From Mytilus californianus (Eukaryota; Mollusca; Bivalvia; Mytilida; Mytilidae), in contig NW_026262690.1 of the NCBI RefSeq assembly GCF_021869535.1, positions 17,137,001 to 17,201,000 of the forward strand: 64,000 nt of DNA. Reading direction: 5' to 3'. The translations under genes and the position numbers were made by a program. Positions 55,944 through 64,000 of the stretch are shown here, one piece after another. How positions within the stretch are numbered: position 1 is the stretch's first letter; every line of letters begins with the position of its first letter. The notes beneath the pieces are model-generated. The model was not told the DNA's origin, did not search any database, and saw only the letters and a program-made list of their open reading frames with translations.

Positions 55944-56791
55944 TACCGTAAATTGGGAAATTTTGGCGTCGGGATATTTTGGCGGTTTTCTCTCGAAAGG
56001 CAAGTGTTTTATTTTGGTGTGTGTAATTTTGGTGGTTCGTCCAATTGATATGTTTAATTTTGGAACAACAGTAGTGAGCAAGCTCATTCATATTTGCCTA
56101 TATTTACCTGTTTATTGACAAAATATCATTGAATTTCTCAAACTAGAAACACGACAAAGTTTACTTAATGAAGGAATCGGATGCGGATGCAATTGCAAAT
56201 AATTCCGTATATCGTGGTTCAAAGCTGAAAGAAATCTTAAACATTAAAATCAATTTTAAATAGAATATTTATTTTTTACAAATGTCATATGAAATAAATT
56301 TTAATCATCTCTATTGCAGTACATGTTAATCTATTGACGATTTAATCCGTATGCCCCTGGCAGTACATGTTAATTAATTGAAGATAAAGGATTACAAGGA
56401 GTTTTGATATTCTAATTACCAATAACGGCGTCTAATCAGCAATAGCCTGGCATATTTATGACATGTGTGAATAAAAATTCATGTTGTGTTTTCTTAACCA
56501 TTTCAGAAAATTGACAATTAAGTAAAAATTATATAGTGTTGTTGTCCAATTATATCAGGTATTTATTTGCAGATTTGGCTATGTATAGAATTGTTGGAAA
56601 TATACGGAAGATATCATAACATAAAATATTTTACCCAACAATTAACATTACGATATTGTCGTACCGGTACTCGATTTTGGCGTTTCAATTTTTAGTGTTG
56701 CTTTATTTCGTGTGTTTAATTTTGGCACTTTCATTGGAGGCACCAAATAAACCAAAATAAAACTACAACCAAAATAACCCAATTTACGGTA
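55944..56791. mobile_element. TIR element, 848 bp
   Basis: It begins TACCGTAAATTGGGAAATTT and ends in the inverse, AACCCAATTTACGGTA. Both ends are followed inward by several TTTTGGCG/TTTTGGTG phrases in opposite sense. It is non-coding and MITE-like. Open frames at the left end are artefacts of the repeat. Target duplication is unclear (TA or AT). Confidence 0.72.
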
Positions 56792-56794
56792 TGA

Positions 56795-57235
56795 CTGTCA
56801 TACAAGTAAGAAATTTAGCTAGCTACAAAACCCGGTTTAATCCACCATTTCCTACATAAGGAAACGCCTGTATCAAGTTAGGAATATAACAGTTATTTTC
56901 CATTCGTTTGCTGTGTTTGAGCTTTTGATTTTGCAAGTTGATAAGGGACTTTCCGTTTTGAATTTTCCATTGAGTTCGGTATTTTTGTTATTTTATTTTT
57001 TAATACTGGACTAAAATAATGTCGTGGGCTAATAATACAGCTTCTGAAGGCAATGTTGACCTCAGATGGTTCTTGTGGTTATATTGTCTTGCTTGCTTCC
57101 AGTAACATAATACATTGGTTCTTATAGTTTTATTAATATTTCATTTTTACTATTGAGTTTGTTATTTAGTATCTATCATAGTAGTTACAGTTCAAAATAT
57201 TTGTCTTCTAATGATTTGTATTGTGTGTTCTTTTG
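56795..57235. other. Unassigned AT-rich stretch
   Basis: No gene or nameable repeat is seen. Confidence 0.45.
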
Positions 57236-57239
57236 TGTG

Positions 57240-57340
57240 CCTCTTCGTCGTAACAAGTCAAAGAGGAACGAAAGATACCAGAGGGACAGTCAAACTCATA
57301 GATCGAAAACAAACTGACAACGTCATGGCCAAAAATAAAA
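57240..57340 (-). repeat. Family-2 3' tail, outer end
   Basis: GAAAGATACCAGAGGGACAG and AACTGACAACGTCATGGCC match the tail at 39,715-40,020. It is truncated after about 95 bp. Confidence 0.82.
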
Positions 57341-57554
57341 AGACAAACAAATTAGGTAGGGAGATAGTTGAAATCAAATCGTTAAAAAACGTAACGTAGT
57401 TAAACGACATGTTCTTTATCATTGGTTATTTTTGTCATATCTTAATTGTACTTTATTTGAAGAAGTTGGTGTTGGTGGTATAAGTATGATGGTTTCTACT
57501 AAATTTTTATAGCATTTGATGACTCGATTCGGAGCGACTTAGAACTTAAAATAT

Positions 57555-57660
57555 TATCGAAATAAAATCATCGATAGATACCGGGATTAGAATTGTGTAC
57601 GCATGACGCGCGTTTCGTCTTCTCATCAGTGACGGTCGAATCAAAAACATTAAAACGGCC
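57555..57660 (+). repeat. Family C repeat, fragment
   Basis: GACGCGCGTTTCGTCTTCTC and ATCAGTGACGGTCGAATC match the core at 49,620 with a short deletion. The surrounding open frames on both strands are not genes. Confidence 0.75.
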
Positions 57661-57954
57661 AAATAACGAACGAACTGTCCTATCGGATGGTGAATGCTGT
57701 GTGTTGACCTTAATATGTCTTTTACTATTTTGTGTCGTTTGGACAATTAACGTATATCTGATATCTTTGTATTCATATTTGAAACACTGATAACTACCAC
57801 TTCGTCATAGTTTGGTCACTGACTTTCAATCCAAGGGTACCATCCGCCAGGTAGATTAGTACTTTGATATTTGAACGATTCAAAATTATATATATTCCCA
57901 CCAAGAAGACTATTATTTAGGTATTGGCATGATTTAAGTATATACAACTTATGT

Positions 57955-58605
57955 TTTATGATTGCAAATGAATATCCACCACAGACCAAATGAAGTGGAT
58001 GTAAGCAATTATAGGCAACCGTACGGCCTTCAACAATGAGAAATTACCATATTGTATTGTCGGCTATGAAAGGCTCCGACATGAAAAATGTAAAACAATT
58101 CAATAGAGAAAACTAACGGTCTAACAAATTTGACAAACATGAACAAACGACAAAAACTGAACTATATGTTCCTGACCTGCGACAGGCACTTAAAGAATGT
58201 GGTGAGGTTAAACTTGTTACCTGTCTCCAAACCCTCCCCGAACCTTGGACAGTGGTGTAACAGTACAGCATAAGAACAAACTATAAAAATCAGTTGAAAA
58301 GGGCTTAAATTATCAGATCGATACAAAGCAAAAAACATCTAAAAAAAAATATAGACCGGACGTAACAGGTATTTTATACATCCCTCACCACAACCACAAA
58401 AAAGACACAAAGTACAGATCTGAGAGTACTCACCATTACTGACAGCTAGTAAAAAGCCAATAACAACTGATAAAAATCACGTATCTAAGACTAAAATATT
58501 AATCAGTATAAGGGTTCAGACGTCATTTACAGTCAGAAAAAAACATGACTTTGTGCAATGCCAAAATATAAGTATCGACAGATTGTTGAACCGTGAATGT
58601 GGATA
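57955..58605 (-). repeat. Family-1 3' end, long copy including last coding part
   Basis: From right to left it has a piece homologous to the end of the RT coding part (ACATGACTTTGTGCAATGCC, near 58,543). After that come TCAGATCGATACAAAGC, AACCCTCCCCGAACC, TCCTGACCTGCGACAGGC and AGCAATTATAGGCAACCGTA. It is a second, independent copy of the RT-to-tail junction seen at 47,030-47,300. Confidence 0.85.
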
Positions 58606-58619
58606 TATGTATACCAATA

Positions 58620-58690
58620 GAGGTCGAGACAGGTCAAGACAGGTCGAGACTGGTCGAGACAGGTCAAGACTGTGTCAAGACTGGTCGAAC
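58620..58690 (+). repeat. Short GGTCGAGACA-type tandem repeat
   Basis: A 10-bp unit, AGGTCGAGAC with a GGTCAAGACA variant, repeats about six times. It grades into GTTAAGTAC-like repeats up to about 58,830. Confidence 0.85.
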
Positions 58691-58879
58691 ATTTAACGAG
58701 ACCATTTCAGACTATACCAAGATTATCAAGTACTGAATCAGACTTATTAAGTAAAGTTGAGACCAAAATCGAGTACAGTTAAGTACCGTTAAGTACTGTC
58801 GAGATGATGTCGAGTCTTGTTAAGTAAAATCTGTGCTCGAGCATAAAATATGGTCTTTTCAGACTTTGAGCAGTTTGTA

Positions 58880-60430
58880 GTAAGTACCTTACCATTGGCA
58901 TGCGTATAATATTAGTACCCTACCATTCGCATGATTTTTATGGTAGTACCTTACTATTGTCATGATTTTAAATGTAGTACCTTACCATTCGCATGATTTT
59001 AATAGTAGTACCTTACTATTGGCATGATTGTAATAGTAGTACCTTACCATTGACATGATTGTAATAGTAATACCTTACCACTGATATGATTGTAATAGTA
59101 GTACCTTACTGTTGGCATGATTTTAATAGTAGTACCTTACTATTGGCATTATTTAAATAGTAGTACCTTACCATTGGCATGATTTTAATAGTAGTACCTT
59201 ACTGTTGGCATGATTTTAATAGTAGTACCTTACCATTGGCATGATTTTAATAGTAGTACCTTACCATTGGCATGATTTTAATAGTAGTACCTTACTGTTG
59301 GCATGATTTTAATAGTAGTACCTTACCATTGGCATGATTTAAATAGTAGTACCTTACTGTTGGCATGATTTTAATAGTAGTACCTTACCATTGGCATGAT
59401 TTAAATAGTAGTACCTTACTATTGGCATGATTTTAATAGTAGTACCTTACCATTGGCATGATTTTAATAGTAGTACCTTACCATTGACATGATTGTAATA
59501 GTAATACCTTACCACTGATATGATTGTAATAGTAGTACCTTACTATTGGCATGATTTTAATAGTAGTACCTTACCATTGGCATGATTTAAATAGTAGTAC
59601 CTTACTGTTGGCATGATTTTAATAGTAGTACCTTACTGTTGGCATGATTTTAATAGTAGTACCTTACCATTGGCATGATTTAAATAGTAGTACCTTACTA
59701 TTGGCATGATTTTAATAGTAGTACCTTACCATTGGCATGATTTTAATAGTAGTACCTTACCATTGACATGATTGTAATAGTAATACCTTACCACTGATAT
59801 GATTGTAATAGTAGTACCTTACTATTGGCATTATTGTAATAGTAGTACCTTACTGTTGGCATGATTTAAATAGTAGTACCTTACTGTTGGCATGATTTTA
59901 ATAGTAGTACCTTACCATTGGCATGATTTAAATAGTAGTACCTTACTATTGGCATGGTTTTTATAGTAGTACCTTACCATTGGCATGATTTTAATAGTAG
60001 TACCTTACCATTGACATGATTGTAATAGTAATACCTTACCACTGATATGATTGTAATAGTAGTACCTTACTATTGGCATTATTTTAATAGTAGTACCTTA
60101 CCATTGGCATGATTTTAATAGTAGTACCTTACTGTTGGCATGATTTTAATAGTAGTACCTTACCATTGGCATGATTTTAATAGTAGTACCTTACCATTGA
60201 CATGATTGTAATAGTAATACCTTACCACTGATATGATTGTAATAGTAGTACCTTACTATTGGCATTATTTTAATAGTAGTACCTTACCATTGGCATGATT
60301 TTAATAGTAGTACCTTACTATTGGCATTATTGTAATAGTAGTACCTTACTGTTGGCATGATTTTAAAAGTAGTACCTTACTATTGACTTTAATAGTAGTA
60401 CTTTACTATTGGCACGATTTTAATAGTAAC
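58880..60430 (+). repeat. 31-bp minisatellite, about 50 copies
   Basis: The unit is TAGTAGTACCTTACCATTGG followed by CATGATTTTAA. Variants swap CCATTGG for CTATTGG or CTGTTGG, and TTTT for TGT or TTAA. A distinctive pair of variant units (CCATTGACATGATTG, then CCACTGATATGATTG) recurs five times, at 59,047, 59,481, 59,760, 60,008 and 60,194. Edges are degenerate. It is non-coding. Confidence 0.97.
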
Positions 60431-60434
60431 TCTC

Positions 60435-61645
60435 CACTGTTAAGTTTACAAAAAACAAGCAAGTAGTATGTCATCAGATTAAAGATAAAGTTACAAGTCT
60501 CGCATTCAAATTTTGATTAGTTTGGATGTTATATTTCAGTTGCTGCGTTTTGATCCTGAAATTGTTTGATGTAACTGACTTCCCAAATGTTTGATGTCTA
60601 ACATAAAATGTTTTGAGAGGAATTGGTTTTGGGTTCTCAGAAATCTGTGTCATGCTATTATAGAACTAATAGAGGGATGTTTGAATTCTACCTCTTTCCA
60701 AATGTCATGTGTGAACTCTACAGACTTAAAGGAAATAACAATACTATATAAGACGAAAAGCTAAAAGGTTTTTCACAGTCCTGAGTGTTTTACTTAAAAA
60801 TCTATTTACTAGTGCCATTTAAATTCTTTGTTTGATATATTTATTATAGGAATTAAAGTGTTGTTTTTATTCATTTTCCATATAAGAATTGCAAGACAAA
60901 TAATAACCGTTTAACATTCAAGAAAATTTACACTTATATTCCTTAAGCTGTTAAAAAAGTTTCGTTGCTCAACCAGCTATTAAAATCTTTTTTCTTCTGT
61001 AATCCATCATTATATTTACACAAACCGTTTCAGAAATAATCTCTTTTATATACATTTTGCTAATAATATCTCATAAATATATCATATATCGTCATCGTAT
61101 TGACGTAACAGATCAGGAACAAACTTTACTACTGTATATAATCTGAAAAAACTTTTTCAACGTAAAACAAACATAGGTTTACTTAGGTACATGTAATAAT
61201 GATTTCATTTAAGTCAGTGTCAAAATATGCACCAAAACATTAGTTCTCATTTGAGAAATTGTATCATGTATTTTAGATATATATCTCAAGCAAGATAATA
61301 TCTGAATGTAGCTGTTATATTTTAAGGGAAATTAATGAATACAAAAAACTCAATATCATCATCGATCAAAACAAATGATCTCTAAAAATTGTATTTGTTG
61401 TTGATAGATGACTTTTTATCCGATAAGATTAATTAACAATTTTTTATTGAAGTCAAAGTTTTACGAGGCTAATATGGCACAGCAATGTTTATCATGGAGC
61501 AGGAGTTAAGTATTTGTTTCTACATTATAAAAAAAAAACCTTAGAAATAAATAAATACCACAATATCATACTGCATATCAAAGGGAATACAAATTAAGAC
61601 GACTTTTGATATTTAGTCATGTTGAACTTTACAAAAAAAACTTAG
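60435..61645. other. Unassigned AT-rich stretch
   Basis: No gene or nameable repeat is seen. Confidence 0.45.
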
Positions 61646-61649
61646 CAAT

Positions 61650-61726
61650 ACGTATAAACATTGCGGTTTTTATCCAACGCAATCATAGGTTTGAACGTTG
61701 TTTTTAATTTAGACTTGTTTATATTT
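61650..61726 (+). repeat. 77-bp sequence present three times
   Basis: ATTGCGGTTTTTATCCAACG, which contains the small palindrome ATTGCG/CGCAAT, with TAGGTTTGAACGTTGTTTTT, recurs at 62,189-62,264 and 63,787-63,862. The last two belong to the tandem duplication; this one is separate and slightly diverged. Confidence 0.88.
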
Positions 61727-61768
61727 TTTCGTTTGGGCTTGTATTATATTTGCCTTCGGGTTTATATG

Positions 61769-63365
61769 ATCCGTTCATCCTATTTTGACTCTTTCAACAT
61801 TCAAGAGTCAATCCTAAATTGAGGTAAATTATATGGTCTTCCAAATACCGTTTCGAGTCCTAACATCACTGAAGAGACATTAATTGTCGAAATCCGGATA
61901 TGGTGTACAAATTTTTGCACCTCATGTTTGCGGTATACCATCTTTTCCGCAAGTTTATTGTTTTCTGTTTGGTAATAGATTAATAATAAGATCTATTTTG
62001 TTACATCTAGTGATCCGTTTATTTGACAATCGCCAATGGCAGTCACCAGGGTTTAAGAACATCAGTTGTTCGATCTGCTAGTCAGATGCGTTTTGTTAAA
62101 ATATACTTTTTCACTCATTTGGTCTTTTGGAAAATGTTGTTTGTGCTGTATTTATACTCCCCTACCAAGAAATTTGTTTTGCATGTACACGTATAAAAAT
62201 TGCGGTTTTTATCCAACGCAATCATAGGTTTGAACGTTGTTTTCAATTTAGACTTGTTTATATTATGTCCTCTTGTACACAAATGTATGAGGTTTGATAA
62301 TAAAGTATTGTCTATTGTCTATCATTACCAAAGATACAATTTTGTCCCACGATATTGTATTATTTTTCTTAACTCAAAAATTTAAACTGACTAAAAAGGT
62401 AAAACGAATTTGGTGACCTAACTATATATTATTTTAACGGAAACAATTATAAACATTAAATCATGATCAAAGATCACCGGCCGGTTCATTATTCGATATT
62501 CAATATACAACCGGTCACTACTTCCGGTTCGGTATTCGAAATTTTTCAATAAAAAAGTAATTTTTTGCCAACTTTCCATCAGAGAACAAATGACGTAGAA
62601 GATAGCAATGATAGGTCATCGTACGGCAGATACGTACGATGAGAAAAATCCTCACTGCATATTAAGCTATAACAGCCTTTTCAACTGATTTGTAAAGTTT
62701 GTTTTTACACGTAAGTTGTGCTGTTACATCAATGTCCCGGGTTACGGGAGGGTTGGGCCAATGATTTGTAAGGTTTGTTTTTACACGTAAGTTGTGCTGT
62801 TACATCACTGTCCCGGGTTAGGGGAGGGTTGTGCCACTGATTTGTAAGGTTTGATTTTACACGAAAGTTGTGCTGTTACATCAATGTCCCGGGTTACGGG
62901 AGGGTTGGGCCACTAATTTTGTAAGGTTTGTGTTTACACGTAAGTTGTTCTGTTACATCACTGTCCCGGGTTAGGGGAAGGTTGTGCCACTGATTTGAAA
63001 GGTTTGATTTTACACGTAAGTTGTGCTGTTACATCACTGTCCCGGGTTAGGGGAGGGTTGTGCCACTGATTTGTAAGGTTTGTTTTTACACGTAAGTTGT
63101 GCTGTTACGTCACTGTCCCGGGTTAGGGGAGGGTTGGGCCAATGATTTGTAAGGTTTGTTTTTACACGTAAGTTGTGCTGTTACATCACTATCCCGGGTT
63201 AGGGGAGGGTTGTGCCACTGATTTGTAAGGTTTGTTTTTACACGTAAGTTGTGCTGTTACATCACTGTCCCGGGTTAGGGGAGGGTTGTGCCACTGATTT
63301 GTAAGGTTTGATTTTACACGTAAGTTGTGCTGTTACATCAATGTCCCGTGTTAGGGGAGGGTTGG
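61769..63365. repeat. 1,598-bp tandem duplication, copy 1
   Basis: GATCCGTTCATCCTATTTTG at 61,769 corresponds to GATCTGTTCATCCTATTTTG at 63,366. Everything up to the window end is shared at a constant offset of about 1,598 bp, with few substitutions. The 61-codon frames at 62,200 and 63,798 are identical because of this, not because they are genes. Copy 1 includes the 76-bp array at its right side. Confidence 0.93.
62575..62690 (-). repeat. 3'-tail repeat fragment beside the 76-bp array
   Basis: CAAATGACGTAGAAGATAGC, TAGGTCATCGTACGG and AAGCTATAACAGCC are a diverged inverted piece of the family-1 tail. It directly precedes the array, which is tail-derived in the opposite sense. Confidence 0.55.
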
Positions 63366-63366
63366 G
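62690..63366 (+). repeat. 76-bp satellite-like array, nine units
   Basis: The unit runs GATTTGTAAGGTTTGTTTTT, ACACGTAAGTTGTGCTGTTA, CATCACTGTCCCGGGTTAGG and GGAGGGTTGTGCCACT. Starts are spaced 76 bp apart, with one of 77. The core is the CTGTTACACCACTGTCCC/GGGGAGGGTTG part of the family-1 3' tail (compare 47,240-47,275), so the array is a local amplification of a piece of that retroelement tail. Confidence 0.93.
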
Positions 63367-64000
63367 ATCTGTTCATCCTATTTTGACTCTTTCAAAATTC
63401 AAGAGTCAATCCTAAATTGAGGTAAATTATATGGTCTTCCAAATACCGTTTCGATTCCTAACATCACTGAAGAGACATTAATTGTCGAAATCCGGATATG
63501 GTGTACAAATTTTTGCACCTCATGTTTGAGGTATACCATCTTTTCTGCAAGTTTATTGTTTTCTGTTTGGTAATAGATTAATAATAAGATCTATTTTGTT
63601 ACATCTTGTGATCCGTTTATATGGCAATCGCCAATGGCAGTCAGCAGGGTTTAAGAACATCAGTTGTTCGACCTGCTAGTCAAATGCGTTTTGTTAAAAT
63701 ATACTTTTTCACTCATTTGGTCTTTTGGAAAATGTTGTTTGTGCTGTATTTAGACTCCTCTACCAAGAAATTTGTTTTGCATGTACACGTATAAAAATTG
63801 CGGTTTTTATCCAACGCAATCATAGGTTTGAACGTTGTTTTCAATTTAGACTTGTTTATATTATGTCCTCTTGTACACAAATGTATGAGGTTTGATAATA
63901 AAGTATTGTCTATTGTCTATCATTACCAAAGATACAATTTTGTCCCACGATATTGTATTATTTTTCTTAACTCAAAAATTTAAACTGACTAAAAAGGTAA
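63366..64000. repeat. 1,598-bp tandem duplication, copy 2 (cut by window end)
   Basis: This is the second copy, running off the window. Whether a second 76-bp array and further copies follow cannot be seen here. Confidence 0.92.

Noticed and set aside
58880..60430. CRISPR-like array of 31-bp repeats
   Set aside because: Units are contiguous with no unique spacers and the genome is animal, so it is a minisatellite.
62200..62385. Two identical 61-codon frames (62,200 and 63,798)
   Set aside because: They are identical because the 1,598-bp unit is duplicated. The sequence has no domain, and the start lies in a dispersed 77-bp repeat.

Overview
This is AT-rich eukaryotic DNA from an animal. The repeat families place it in a marine mussel of the genus Mytilus or a close relative (Bivalvia, Mytilidae). 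That assignment rests on my recognition of several mussel-type repeats, chiefly a repeat whose end reads GATGTGGTATGANTGCCAAT and occurs more than a dozen times. I find no intact host gene, no RNA gene and no complete autonomous transposon. The window is intergenic DNA built from dead retroelements, non-autonomous DNA elements, nested insertions, tandem duplications and two satellite-like arrays.

Layout. Positions 1-745 hold a minus-strand reverse transcriptase (RT) remnant. Positions 2,911-19,967 are one tandem segmental duplication: copy 1 is 2,911-10,953 and copy 2 starts at 10,954. Each copy holds a composite bounded by about 220-bp inverted arms. Inside the composite are a long palindrome, poly-C tracts and a LINE 3' part. 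Each composite is followed by a DNA element (here called X2) that carries a nested short retroposon. The copies differ by clean insertions and deletions, including a 1.64-kb element (X1) present only in copy 2. Positions 20,246-21,369 hold two short inverted-repeat elements with poly-G/C. Positions 22,932-25,035 are a 2.1-kb element with terminal inverted repeats (TIRs) and exact 6-bp target duplications, holding two palindromic elements. Positions 30,392-31,255 are a cluster of tRNA-derived SINEs in both orientations.

Positions 32,490-33,900, 39,715-40,455, 41,693-42,150, 46,520-47,595, 47,640-48,070, 50,200-50,340, 52,895-53,570 and 54,110-54,305 are broken RT copies. They fall into at least two families that I place, by inference, with Penelope-like elements. 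The commonest interspersed repeat in the window is the 3' tail of one of these families. Positions 48,948-49,870 are a foldback element inserted into such a tail. Positions 55,944-56,791 are another TIR element. Positions 58,880-60,430 are a 31-bp minisatellite of about 50 copies. Positions 61,769-64,000 are a 1,598-bp tandem duplication containing a nine-unit 76-bp array derived from the 3'-tail repeat.

The parts do not form a pathway. The value of the window is its readable history of insertion, deletion, palindrome erosion and array birth. Every RT seen is broken, so none is likely to act on its own.
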